A DNA stretch of 46,154 nt, from the NCBI GenBank assembly GCA_964562375.1, contig CAZLSW010000023.1, positions 1 to 46,154 of the forward strand, written 5' to 3'. The translations under genes and the position numbers were made by a program. The stretch comes from JAJPXC01 sp964562375 (GTDB taxonomy: Bacteria > Bacteroidota > Bacteroidia > Bacteroidales > Muribaculaceae). Shown piece by piece: positions 21,953 to 31,267 of this stretch. The notes below the pieces were generated by a model. The model was not told the origin of the DNA. It ran no database searches and saw nothing but the letters and a program-made list of their open reading frames with translations. The number at the start of each line of letters is the position of its first letter. Position 1 is the first letter of the stretch.

Positions 21953-22953
21953 GGGCGTATGGTGTTACGGTTAATGGCGCCTAATAAAGCATCTCTCCAC
22001 TCCCTCATAGTAGGTCGGGGGATAGTTCTAGTGAATGTGCGGTCAAACAATGCGCATAGCTCGGGTGTTAGACGTTGACGATTGGTATGAGCATTATTGC
22101 CCGAAGGGAGAGTTTTCACGCATGGACTGTTGACACCGTTGAAATACAAGTCGGAATCTATGCGATCCTGTATGCTACAGCATTCTTCATCCTTGGGGGG
22201 GAGGATGATTGTGTTGCCATACGGGTGGCAGCCAACAAGTATTTGATAAATGCAACAGCCGATTGCAAACGAGTCGACATTGTAATCCAACGGCTCACGC
22301 CTTTTCAACAGCGCCTTTCCCTCGGGAGGAAAGTAATTAGGAGTGGTGGCGCTTATCTCCATAAGTTCTCCACGACTATTGATAATCTGGCAATTATCGA
22401 GGTCGATAATCGATATTCGACCTTCGGGGGTGGCTAGCACATTTTCGGGCTTGATGTCTCCAATCACATATTCGCGCTCCCGATGAAGCGCATGCAACGC
22501 TGCCACCCAATTGTAGAGTATCTTCATCCTACGCCGCAAGCCATCGCTGGATTTAAAGTCATATACATGCCAATCGGCGTCATCGGGAAACTCTTCTCGA
22601 ATATCAAGGAAGGGACTGCCCGTGAGCACCACCAAATTACGGCTCCCTTCAAACGCCTTTCTCATGATATAGCCCACGAAATGAGCCTTGGCTTCATCGT
22701 AAACAGCATGTATTGGCCAGCAAAAGCGTATTACATCGGGGCGGATGGCCGGAGGTGTATGGTCTATGAAATGGAAGATCTTAGCCTTCTCTTTGTCTGC
22801 GGTAGATTGCTGTTTGAAGATCTTCATCACATAAAGATCCTTGGACTGTCGGCCCCGCAGTATCCATATTAAGCCTTGCCCTCCGAAATCTTTATATTGG
22901 TCGTTTACTTGTATGGGGCGCCAGTGATCTCCTATTCTGATATTGAACTTCAT
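21949..22953 (-). CDS. Ser/Thr protein kinase of TerY-P type
   Basis: 334 aa. Kinase motifs are recognisable: a Gly-rich DFGGQGLIW, the ATP-binding lysine in VMKIFKQ (~46), catalytic loop YVIGDIKPENVL (~170; HRD replaced by IGD but the catalytic Asp, Lys and Asn are retained), metal-binding IIDLDNCQ (~190, DFG as DLD), and the EGK(A/L) and DSFAIG segments of the activation region. It is therefore probably active. The short C-terminal ~40 residues after RPTMREW are non-kinase. Overlaps with PP2C before it and the peptidase after it are four bases each, matching the TerY-P vWA-PP2C-kinase triad known from comparative genomics. Confidence 0.92.
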   Translation of the reverse strand: MKFNIRIGDHWRPIQVNDQYKDFGGQGLIWILRGRQSKDLYVMKIFKQQSTADKEKAKIFHFIDHTPPAIRPDVIRFCWPIHAVYDEAKAHFVGYIMRKAFEGSRNLVVLTGSPFLDIREEFPDDADWHVYDFKSSDGLRRRMKILYNWVAALHALHREREYVIGDIKPENVLATPEGRISIIDLDNCQIINSRGELMEISATTPNYFPPEGKALLKRREPLDYNVDSFAIGCCIYQILVGCHPYGNTIILPPKDEECCSIQDRIDSDLYFNGVNSPCVKTLPSGNNAHTNRQRLTPELCALFDRTFTRTIPRPTMREWRDALLGAINRNTIRP

Positions 22954-24044
22954 TTGGCGCTGAGCGGGTGAAATAAGGCGAACAACAGAGTGCGGTCGTC
23001 GCGCTCGTTACGGCAAGCCTCGCTATAACCGTCCACGACACCTAAAAAAGCGTTTTGGGGGTCTTCGGCGTTCTCGATCTCTTGCTTCAACGCTCCCCAA
23101 AACGGTGCAAACGGCGTATTTATGTCTTCCACCTTCCCTTGTTCATTGTATTGAAGACAGTTCCATGAGAAATTCTCGCAACCATCGCTCAAAAGCATTA
23201 TCGATTTTGGCACAGAGGGAACAACAAGAGTTTCAGGGACATAGCATTCGCTCATGCGTAGGGCGGGCACGCGGGAGCGGTCCCATGCGTTGAGCACAAA
23301 AATGGTTTGGTGACTCTCCTCTGCTTTATGAGGATGCATTATCGAAATCCATTCTCCACTCTCGCTTTCATATCCCATACGCCCATCTCCGATATGCCCG
23401 GCAAGCATCGCGCTGGGAGTGACGATCATCACCATAAGCGTGGCATTGAAATCCTTCGGTGCCACATCCTCATCGAGCATCGAAATCTGCTCTTCCATAT
23501 AATCCTTGAGATGCTTGCAGACAGAAGTAAATTCCACCTGCCACTCCAATGGCGTGGGGGTATAGGACTCGTTGATCCAATTTAGCCTGGTGAGGGAGCG
23601 CTCTATGATTTTGGCGCAAGCCTCGCATACGATGCGGGAACCTCGCTGCGACTCCTTGGCCGATCCAGCGCCATCGCTTACCAAAAACAGATGCCACCCT
23701 TCTCCCAAATCCACATATTTATGATAATCCTGACATGGGGCATTCAGTATAGTATGAGCGCGCCCAAGGAACGACACGCCATACACCCTCACGGCGTTAT
23801 TCTCCACTTGGGTGGTTATCACCGGGGTTGACTCCACCATCCATTTAGGCTTTGGCTCCTCATGGATATCTTCAGGCCCAGCGACCATTGGGGCGTATTC
23901 TCCCTCGACCTCGAATGTTTCTTCTCCCTCAACCTTAAGGGGAGTGTCATCCTGCGACGAAGCGATCTCTGGTCCTTCAGCCTCGCGATCGTTGACCACT
24001 TTATTTCTACCAATCAATTTGCCCCACTCCATAATCGTAATCAT
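22950..24044 (-). CDS. PP2C-family phosphatase of TerY-P type
   Basis: 364 aa from ATG 24044 (GTG 24065 and ATG 24032 are alternatives; all overlap the vWA gene). The first ~85 residues are an acidic, probably flexible leader. The phosphatase domain begins at VRVYGVSFLGRAH and has the metal motifs CQDYHK, VSDGAGSAKES, GHIGDGRMG, LLSDGCENF and ERDDRTLLF. It is the variant seen with vWA and kinase partners in TerY-P systems, where phosphatase and kinase act on opposite sides of one signal. It overlaps the kinase start by four bases. Confidence 0.92.
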   Translation of the reverse strand: MITIMEWGKLIGRNKVVNDREAEGPEIASSQDDTPLKVEGEETFEVEGEYAPMVAGPEDIHEEPKPKWMVESTPVITTQVENNAVRVYGVSFLGRAHTILNAPCQDYHKYVDLGEGWHLFLVSDGAGSAKESQRGSRIVCEACAKIIERSLTRLNWINESYTPTPLEWQVEFTSVCKHLKDYMEEQISMLDEDVAPKDFNATLMVMIVTPSAMLAGHIGDGRMGYESESGEWISIMHPHKAEESHQTIFVLNAWDRSRVPALRMSECYVPETLVVPSVPKSIMLLSDGCENFSWNCLQYNEQGKVEDINTPFAPFWGALKQEIENAEDPQNAFLGVVDGYSEACRNERDDRTLLFALFHPLSAK

Positions 24045-24723
24045 CTTCTTTACCAATGCTTGCACTAAGACTATTGCTTAGCCATTGGAAAAATTTTAAA
24101 AATCCGTCCTCGGGCATCATCTGTGCTTTCCCCAAGGTTATTTTGCTCAAGTGATTAATATCGGCGTCATCGCCAATCCCGATTCCCAAGAGATTCACTT
24201 TCTTTCCTTTCTTTAAACCCTCAAGGTGCTGTACAAGGCGAAGGGTATCTTCAGGTGTCGATGAAGATCTACCATCAGTCATTATCACTATCCAGGGGCG
24301 CTTGTAGGTAAGCCCAACAGGCGTATAGTATTCCCTTTTGACTTGCTCCACCAACTGCAAAGCGAAATTTACAGCCTTCACCGTTTGGGTTGTGGACCCG
24401 CGAGAGGTTAACTCGGGCATTGGCACTTCCTTGGACAACAATAGCTGCTTATTGTTTTGATTGGGATGCACCAACGCAGGCTCTTGATCAAATTTAATTA
24501 TGGCTACATCGAGCTTCCCTTTCAACCGAGGGTCAATTCCATTTCGGCTCTCCACAATATCATCATGGAACTCCCGGATGGCCTTGTTCAAGTTGTCCAA
24601 TTTGTGGTTCCTCAACATTGAGCCTGACACATCAAGCAGCAACACGCATAAGCAATGCTCGTCGAGATTACCCGGCACATTAGGGGGTTGAAGGCTGAAT
24701 TTGGCAACGTGTAGGTCCTGCAT
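24007..24723 (-). CDS. TerY-like von Willebrand A domain protein
   Basis: 238 aa. The MIDAS is complete: LLLDVSGSM (~32), a conserved Thr in SRGSTTQT (~109) and IMTDGRSSS (~150). The rest is a simple vWA fold with a short acidic C-terminus (GKEDDYDYGVGQ). TerY-like proteins bind divalent metal and partner proteins and accompany a PP2C phosphatase and a kinase, exactly the genes that follow. Start is one base after the stop of the collagen/DUF4407 gene. No tellurite-resistance TerB/C/D genes are in the window. Confidence 0.92.
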   Translation of the reverse strand: MQDLHVAKFSLQPPNVPGNLDEHCLCVLLLDVSGSMLRNHKLDNLNKAIREFHDDIVESRNGIDPRLKGKLDVAIIKFDQEPALVHPNQNNKQLLLSKEVPMPELTSRGSTTQTVKAVNFALQLVEQVKREYYTPVGLTYKRPWIVIMTDGRSSSTPEDTLRLVQHLEGLKKGKKVNLLGIGIGDDADINHLSKITLGKAQMMPEDGFLKFFQWLSNSLSASIGKEDDYDYGVGQIDW

Positions 24724-24724
24724 A

Positions 24725-27700
24725 TTAGGATTGGTTTATGTCCTCAAAAAAATCATCGTCATGGATCTCACGCTCATCGGAATCCGTCCTGACAGACTCC
24801 CCACCGGAATCGCTCGTAACCTTGGACTCGGATTTGGAATCGGAGGATTCTGGATCTCGGGATTTCGTGAAATTCACCCCCAGCTCTTCTGCCTCAGCGG
24901 TTTTGGGGTCGTCAAGGTTTGACTCCGACACGGTTGAGCCAACCTCATGGTCGGTTATATTTTCAGGCACTTTTTCGTCGATTTCTCTTGAATTGGCTTC
25001 ATGCGGGTCGGTATCGCCCTCTCTCTCAGGGTCCCCTGACGATTTCTCAGGCGTGTCCTTCTGATTGCCTCCATCCCGATCTTGGCTCTCCGTTACAGGC
25101 TCCTTTCCTGAAAGAATATCCTCGGGATGGCCGGGGTTAGGATCATTTTGAGGCGACAACCCAAGCATGGCGTCGCGCATGTCGCGGTACCATGCGGTGT
25201 AGGCCGCTCGTATCAAGTCGGTCTTCAACTTCAACACATGCTCAAACACCTTGGTGTTGGCTTCCGACACCTCACGATGCTCGATGTTCTCCTTTAAGGC
25301 CAAATCATCCACCCGCCCTCTATCCGACTTTAGACTTTGGTTGAGGATTGCCAGTATCTTTTCCGAGGTACGTCCAAATACAAATGGCGCCAACCTTCCT
25401 ATCTCGCTATCCGTTACCTTGGCGTAAGTCTCAGCCGCATTTAGTCGCATCTCATCCTCGGTGAGAAGTTTCTCCTTGTGAAGAATCTTATCATAAACGC
25501 CATCGGCAAGCATCATCTTGTAGAACACTGGCGACACGTCAATGATAATGAACAGCATCATAATCATGCCCACCGCCGAGAAAATGTAGCATGGCAACGC
25601 ATGGAAAAGTGTATCGCAACAAAGACCGCAAATCACCGACACCACGACAATCCACGGAATTACCACCATAGCGCCTTTCTTCTTGTTGGAGGTTTTTTCC
25701 TTGGCGCTGATACTCTTTTTAAACCCGTGCTCATCGAGCTCAGGCTCTTGCGTGACGACATTGCCAAAGAATGGCCAACATACCATAATAAGCACCACCA
25801 AAACAAATCCGCCGGCTATCCACCCGTACCAATCGGGCCATTCCTTATATCCTCGTCCTTTATCGCCCAATTGGTCACTTAACCCTTTATATGCCAGGTC
25901 ATGGAGTACCGATAGACGATCGTAGAGGCCTGCGTTGCGCACTAGGCTTGTGACGCTATACGCGCTATCCTGAGCCAAGGCGAATCTTAATGACTCTATA
26001 GTATCCTTGATTTGTTGACTAATATCTTTCCTTCTTTTGCAAGATTTATCATAATCTTCCAAGGCGTTTTGGAGAGCCTCCTCAAATAACTTGGTATCTT
26101 GCTTTTTGATATGACCAAAACCTGTGTGAGTGGATTCGCTCTTTATTGCTTTTCCGAGCTCATCTCTTCTCCCGGTAGGTGTAGTGGTGGTAATCGTCCC
26201 GGTTTGTACTTTTTCTGTTACAAAATAATATGCGGTGTCACCTTCTCGACTTTTCACTTGGTTTACCCCAAGCGAATCTCTTTTACAAGCTCCATCGGCT
26301 TGTGCCCAATCTTGCAACAGTAACTTGAGGTTATCATTCTCTCTTATGGCTTTGTCAACCTTATCATCAACTTCCTTAGTGTAACGCTGGCTGAGCTTGT
26401 CATCAATCTCCTGCTTGAAGATGTTGAGCTCCAGTGGCGCCGAGATGACAATGCCCAGGAAGATGGCGATGACGATGCGAGGAAGAGCCGAGCGCAGCTC
26501 GAGCCAGGAGATCGTCACCTTGCCATCCGAATACATTGTATTGGTGATAAACCGATCGAGGAAGAATATCATTAACGACCACGCGCACGCCAAGAACGCA
26601 GCCCAAGAAATCTCAAAACCGCTAGACGAGAACCACCCATGGTCAATCCCAATCCACAAACCAACGATCATGGCGATTATCACCCCTAATAGGATACCAG
26701 CTTTCCAGCCAAAGCGATTGAGATCCGATTGAGTGTTCTTTATCTCGATTTTACGACGGATTGCTTCGCGCTGTTCTTTCGTGGATTCATCATTCCTCGA
26801 CTGGGTCTCCTGCTTGTGGCCATTCTCCCTCATAACGCTATTAACGCTTTGGAGATGGCTTAATTTACGTCTTATGCGATAATACTTATAACCACAGAAA
26901 GCTATTACAGCGAATAACACAAATATTGCCACCGGAGCCAGAATCTCGATGATATCTTTCGGCGTTCCGTATTCGCCTGTGACAAGCCCCAAGGCCACAA
27001 AACTCGAAAACCACGCCATCAGCGCTGTGAAGAAAATCACCGTGCCGATACCCATATACTTGGAATGGTCGCCGGGGCACATACGCAACAGCGGGCGATC
27101 GGCGCCCGAGCACCACCAGAAAAACTCCTGAATCCAGCTTCCGTGATTATGGTACTCTTCACCCTGGCGTCGCAAATCCTTGATGCGAGCCTTCTCGGCC
27201 TGGATGGTTTGTGCCGCGTTTTTAGCCGTAGCGTTGCGATCGGTCGCCCCGATCATGTGAGGATTTATAGTCTCGATTGGACATGTGTAGTCCTTCAGGT
27301 CGGTCAGATTATATTGCGAGGGCACATTATGGCCGTCCTGACCCCGCAACGACTCGAGATACTCCTCCTCGGTTTTGCCGAAATTGTCGGGGTTCTTCAG
27401 CCACACCTCATACGCACTCTTACCCTCTTTCCCCTCCTTGCCTGTTTCCCCCACAATCTTCACCTTCGGCGTCACCTGCACCCCCTCATCATCCACATAC
27501 CACAGATACCCCTCCGATATCCTCGGCGTAAACGTCCGCCCATCCTTACCCTGCACACCCTGGATACCAGGTATACCTTGGTCGCCCCGGGGACCACGAA
27601 TTTCATACTCCGACGTTCGTTCTCCAAGGCCGTTTTCGAAATACATTCTCTGCCCGTCCGGCGTGATTATCGGTTGCCATGTTATTCCGTCCACGCCTTT

Positions 27701-28315
27701 TGGGCCTGCTGGACCCTGAGGACCCCGTTCTCCTTGTTGGCCCGGTAATCCTTGTTCCCCTTGTCGACCACGCACTTGGAATATGGGGGATTTTTCACCT
27801 TTACCATTTTCGAAGTACATTGTATCTCCATCAGAAGATACCACAGGACGCCAAGTTTCACCATCAGTTCCATTTACTCCCGGCTCACCTTGATGACCTG
27901 GTTCCCCCGGAGACCCTTTCGGCCCAGTATCTCCTTTCTCTCCTCGCTCCCCGCGGATTTCAAACTCCTCAGTGACTGCGCCGTCCGAAATACGGAAGTG
28001 TAATCTAGTACCATCCTCTGAAATAACGGGGGTCCAAGTATTGCCGTCAACGCCCTTCACCCCTTGAGGACCTTGAATACCTTGATCCCCACGAGGACCG
28101 GTCTCACCTTGTTTGCCAGAATGCCCTTGGGGCCCGCGAATATTTGTGACACTCACTACCTTACCATCCCTCTTGATAGTAAAGTTGCCATCTTCATCCA
28201 CCTCAAATACAAATCGATTCTTAGTGGAAGAGTTGAAGGTTGATGTTTTGTCTTCCCAAGAATTGTTCTTTGGAATAGGACCGTCATCATCATCAAAAAA
28301 ACTTCTTCGTGCCAT
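24725..28315 (-). CDS. Collagen-like repeat/DUF4407-type giant membrane protein
   Basis: 1196 aa. After ~60 residues come four blocks of Gly-X-Y triplets (30, 30, 27 and 18 residues) separated by three ~31-residue modules of the form TWxPVIS.DG..MYFENG.GE..FEIRG and a fourth related one, as in phage-tail and collagen-like fibres. Next, from ~395, is a DUF4407-like region: FFWWCSGADRPLLRM, two TM helices, a coiled segment, two TM helices with WSLMIFFLDRFI, then PRIVIAIFLGIVISAPLEL, a long charged helical domain and two further TM segments (~880-960). The last ~150 residues are acidic, Ser/Asp/Glu-rich and disordered. No signal peptide, so the collagen rod is probably cytoplasmic. It starts four bases after the GTPase gene. 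Confidence 0.85.
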   Translation of the reverse strand: MARRSFFDDDDGPIPKNNSWEDKTSTFNSSTKNRFVFEVDEDGNFTIKRDGKVVSVTNIRGPQGHSGKQGETGPRGDQGIQGPQGVKGVDGNTWTPVISEDGTRLHFRISDGAVTEEFEIRGERGEKGDTGPKGSPGEPGHQGEPGVNGTDGETWRPVVSSDGDTMYFENGKGEKSPIFQVRGRQGEQGLPGQQGERGPQGPAGPKGVDGITWQPIITPDGQRMYFENGLGERTSEYEIRGPRGDQGIPGIQGVQGKDGRTFTPRISEGYLWYVDDEGVQVTPKVKIVGETGKEGKEGKSAYEVWLKNPDNFGKTEEEYLESLRGQDGHNVPSQYNLTDLKDYTCPIETINPHMIGATDRNATAKNAAQTIQAEKARIKDLRRQGEEYHNHGSWIQEFFWWCSGADRPLLRMCPGDHSKYMGIGTVIFFTALMAWFSSFVALGLVTGEYGTPKDIIEILAPVAIFVLFAVIAFCGYKYYRIRRKLSHLQSVNSVMRENGHKQETQSRNDESTKEQREAIRRKIEIKNTQSDLNRFGWKAGILLGVIIAMIVGLWIGIDHGWFSSSGFEISWAAFLACAWSLMIFFLDRFITNTMYSDGKVTISWLELRSALPRIVIAIFLGIVISAPLELNIFKQEIDDKLSQRYTKEVDDKVDKAIRENDNLKLLLQDWAQADGACKRDSLGVNQVKSREGDTAYYFVTEKVQTGTITTTTPTGRRDELGKAIKSESTHTGFGHIKKQDTKLFEEALQNALEDYDKSCKRRKDISQQIKDTIESLRFALAQDSAYSVTSLVRNAGLYDRLSVLHDLAYKGLSDQLGDKGRGYKEWPDWYGWIAGGFVLVVLIMVCWPFFGNVVTQEPELDEHGFKKSISAKEKTSNKKKGAMVVIPWIVVVSVICGLCCDTLFHALPCYIFSAVGMIMMLFIIIDVSPVFYKMMLADGVYDKILHKEKLLTEDEMRLNAAETYAKVTDSEIGRLAPFVFGRTSEKILAILNQSLKSDRGRVDDLALKENIEHREVSEANTKVFEHVLKLKTDLIRAAYTAWYRDMRDAMLGLSPQNDPNPGHPEDILSGKEPVTESQDRDGGNQKDTPEKSSGDPEREGDTDPHEANSREIDEKVPENITDHEVGSTVSESNLDDPKTAEAEELGVNFTKSRDPESSDSKSESKVTSDSGGESVRTDSDEREIHDDDFFEDINQS

Positions 28316-28319
28316 ACGC

Positions 28320-30599
28320 TTACATCATTATGCTACGCAACTCATCAGCCATTAATTTGCAGAGTGAATCATCGGATTTGCTCAGCTGGTTGTTGATGGC
28401 TTGGCTCAAATAGCTCATTAATTGAACATAAGATTCTGTATGCGTATCACTTGCATGCACATGGAAGTTGAAGACGTTGTTAAGCAGCGGTCTAACAATC
28501 TCTTGATCGAAAACCTTGCCCGTACGAAAAGTCTCCTCATAAGATTCATATATTAGCTTTCGAAGTTTTGAGTCTATAAGGGAAAGACTTGCCCAAAATT
28601 GGGCGGCTGCTGTTAGCTCTTCAGTGTAGTCTAAGCTAACGTTAAGTATAACTTTACGCTTTTTTTGGCCCATATGACGCCCAACCACTACTGAAAGATC
28701 GATAGTGCTGTCCAAGAAGGCGTTCAAATCAGCCTTTAATTCACGGAAAGCCTTTGGCAACGAGGCGGCAAAAGATCTCAGCCATTCCGCATCTTCCTTA
28801 TTATCAACAGGATAATACGTTTTCAAATCAGCTTTTATCTTGGAGATTATCTTGGATTTTACTTCATTAATATCCTCCTGAGTGATTGCAGCGCACTTTC
28901 CACCGAGTGCAAAGCGTTTCATTATCGTGTCATAGATTTTTTCTCGATTACGATAATAACAGTAAAGCTCTCGGCCTACGAGGTTGCAATCGTCTAAATT
29001 GTCGCTGTCGGTTTGAGGCCTTATATCCTCAAATAAGTTCATCACACAGTTTATTGCTTTGTCGTAATAGATTTCAAGACAGCTCGTTAAATTGTTCTCT
29101 AAAGTAGTGCCTTCATTGAGATTTTCGGAGAGGACAATGCCCTTCGTATTTTTGCCTTTGGTAGATTGAATGGCCTCATTTACAATTATAGTTTTGCAGT
29201 CTTTGAGGTTCTGTTCAATTCTTGTCACCTGACATTCCTCCTTAACAGACGATTTGATATTGTCGCAGATTGCCCAATCAATAGTTGTGATCAAGTTGCA
29301 AAAGCAATCGCCAAGGACATCAATTCCATTGTTCGCTAAAGACTTTTTCACAGTATCTGTATATTGATTTGATGGGCCTTGATCTGAACCAACCACCTCA
29401 AAAGTGGCCGGCTCTTGCAGAAGCGGCTTAATCTCTTCCAAAATCTTCTCCCTTTTATCTTTTTCCGTCTTTGCGATGTCCTTGCGTGCCTTATTGAGGC
29501 TCGTAGACAATTTAGTCATTACTTCGCTTACCTTCTTGTCCACCTTGTATTTAGTTTCCTCGTCGGTGAACTCAGGGAGCTTGGCTATAGCCTCGTGCAA
29601 CTTGTTCTTTAATGCCTCGTACTGCTCTTTAATGCCCTTTAACTCTTCTTGCAATTGAGTTTTGAAATATTTGTCCACTTCCGAGATTGACTTGCCAAGA
29701 TTTGCAAGCACTGTGTCGCGAAAATAAGAACGCAATGCCTCATCATTCGGCGTGTCATCGTGGGAAAGAAAAGGTATGGGTCGCCAATAGTCAGAGTTCA
29801 ATGCTACTGCATCTGCACTCTTTGTCATATCCGACCACAAATCCTCTCTGTAAGTCTTAAGAACCTCTTCAGTAAGGCTTGCCACTTTTGATTTGTCAAT
29901 ATTGGCGAGATAATAGACCCAGTCGCAAAGTTTACGATCCGATACCTTTGATAGCACTTTAAGAAAGTGGGTATTTAGAGCAACTGAATCTGCCTCATAC
30001 TTCTTTTTGTTAATATATATCAAGGCTATGGCAAGATCAGCTCGCGTCTTCATAGATTCCAGCAAAGCGTCCTCTACCATGAACTTTGCCTCTCCTATGC
30101 CCATAGAGTCCACTAAAGATACATTCTCTACCTCCTTTGAACCCCGAGAGAACTGTAACGGCCAATCTATGTATACATGCTTAACCGCTAAGGCCGTATA
30201 TGTTCCATTCTTGCCATTTTTGGCATCAGCTGTGTTTTTGTAATAACTTACGTATTCAACAAGTTCTTGCGCCTCAATTTCCGCCTCGGATAATTCCAGG
30301 TCCTTGTGGCCTAATTTGTCAGCATATTGACCAAGATGGTCAATATACATTTTGAAGGTCTTAAAATATGCTTCCGCAGTTAGCAGCGTCCCTGCGCTTT
30401 TAATCGCTTCTTTATGATAATGGGTTTCTAGGTAGGAACCATTATTTTGTATAGATGCTTGATAAGTCTTCCAATCAACATTTTCTTCCCATTCCTCAAG
30501 ACGATTTTCAGTCTCTTTACACTCGGATAAATGTTCGTTAAGTTTGTTCACATAGCAATTGATAATCTCCCGAAACTCAGCTAATGTGTAAAACTTCAC
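28320..30599 (-). CDS. Dynamin-like GTPase, main part (second frame)
   Basis: 759 aa beginning at a GTG. It opens with VKFYTLAEFREI, which continues the GTPase domain from the preceding frame. The G3 motif is SLVDSMGIG (DxxG, 164-167) and ALIYINKKK follows at about the G4 position. From ~290 on it is long, charged and helical with KEQYEALKNKLHEAI and AEKDKREKILEEIKPLL type coiled coils, as in bacterial dynamin-like stalks. The G1 and G2 motifs are missing here because they are in the gene at 30599-31087, one base-frame away. It should act at membranes if joined to its N-terminus. Confidence 0.85.
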   Translation of the reverse strand: MKFYTLAEFREIINCYVNKLNEHLSECKETENRLEEWEENVDWKTYQASIQNNGSYLETHYHKEAIKSAGTLLTAEAYFKTFKMYIDHLGQYADKLGHKDLELSEAEIEAQELVEYVSYYKNTADAKNGKNGTYTALAVKHVYIDWPLQFSRGSKEVENVSLVDSMGIGEAKFMVEDALLESMKTRADLAIALIYINKKKYEADSVALNTHFLKVLSKVSDRKLCDWVYYLANIDKSKVASLTEEVLKTYREDLWSDMTKSADAVALNSDYWRPIPFLSHDDTPNDEALRSYFRDTVLANLGKSISEVDKYFKTQLQEELKGIKEQYEALKNKLHEAIAKLPEFTDEETKYKVDKKVSEVMTKLSTSLNKARKDIAKTEKDKREKILEEIKPLLQEPATFEVVGSDQGPSNQYTDTVKKSLANNGIDVLGDCFCNLITTIDWAICDNIKSSVKEECQVTRIEQNLKDCKTIIVNEAIQSTKGKNTKGIVLSENLNEGTTLENNLTSCLEIYYDKAINCVMNLFEDIRPQTDSDNLDDCNLVGRELYCYYRNREKIYDTIMKRFALGGKCAAITQEDINEVKSKIISKIKADLKTYYPVDNKEDAEWLRSFAASLPKAFRELKADLNAFLDSTIDLSVVVGRHMGQKKRKVILNVSLDYTEELTAAAQFWASLSLIDSKLRKLIYESYEETFRTGKVFDQEIVRPLLNNVFNFHVHASDTHTESYVQLMSYLSQAINNQLSKSDDSLCKLMADELRSIMM

Positions 30600-31087
30600 T
30601 ATACTTTTTTCCTTGGGGAGTTATGGAACGTGCATGTCGTGGCGGTTGTTTTACCATCGCCAGAAGGAACTATATGATCCGGCAGTCCCGTAAGCGCTCG
30701 TATTAGTACACTTTTCCCACTTGAAAAAGGACCACAAATCAAAATTTCTATTGAATCTTTCTGGATTCTTGAATCTACGGTTTGAAGGAAACCTGCTAAT
30801 TTATAATCCGTAGAGTCTTCCGTTAAGTGAGCAACTCCAACTTTCTGCTCAACTTCTTTCTTGAACTTCTTAAACTCCTCGAGAATGGGAGTCACAACTT
30901 TCTTGAAGTCAGGATACTTTTTCAGCAAAGTAACCCACTCTTGTTTCTCTGTTGCATGAGAAAGCATGGCGCAGAACCGCATTATGGGTTGCGCCTCCTC
31001 CAGGCATTTATTAAATGCCGGTCGCATGTCCTCACGCCGATCAGCGATAATGGCATTAATTTGCTGGGCTAAGGTTAATTCTGGCAT
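30599..31087 (-). CDS. Dynamin-like GTPase, N-terminal part (first frame)
   Basis: 162 aa. A helical leader is followed by the P-loop GPFSSGKS (119-126) and the switch-I stretch GDGKTTATTC with the G2 Thr, as in dynamin-like and GIMAP-related GTPases. The frame ends in TAG two codons after a six-adenine run (30605-30610, minus). Reading one base back through that run joins it to the 759-aa frame and gives a normal-looking ~920-residue dynamin-like protein. Hence programmed -1 frameshifting, slippage, a real indel or an assembly error must be considered. Confidence 0.85.
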   Translation of the reverse strand: MPELTLAQQINAIIADRREDMRPAFNKCLEEAQPIMRFCAMLSHATEKQEWVTLLKKYPDFKKVVTPILEEFKKFKKEVEQKVGVAHLTEDSTDYKLAGFLQTVDSRIQKDSIEILICGPFSSGKSVLIRALTGLPDHIVPSGDGKTTATTCTFHNSPRKKV

Positions 31088-31089
31088 AT

Positions 31090-31267
31090 CTATTCTTGGT
31101 TTTGGGAGGTCGTTACGCTGTGAATATGTGATGAACTCGATTTTTCCATGGCAATAATCGGGCCGATTTTTCTGGCGCTATTAACGCTGTTGGACTCGAC
31201 CACAATATGTATGGGTTGCGGTTGGGTGTTGTTTTCCCTCAGCAATTGTACGACTTTTTTTTGACAT
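31090..31267 (-). CDS. Possible small gene upstream of the GTPase, interrupted at an A8 tract
   Basis: An ATG at 31267 reads MS-Lys-rich into eight adenines (31255-31262). With one adenine fewer it continues 54 codons (VVQLLRENNTQPQP..., ...IIAMEKSSSSHIHSV) to a TAG at 31090-31092, two bases before the GTPase ATG. As written, the ATG frame stops after about 28 codons, and the long frame has no ATG of its own at the start. Tight linkage to the GTPase argues for a real gene, but there is no homology to support it. Confidence 0.3.
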
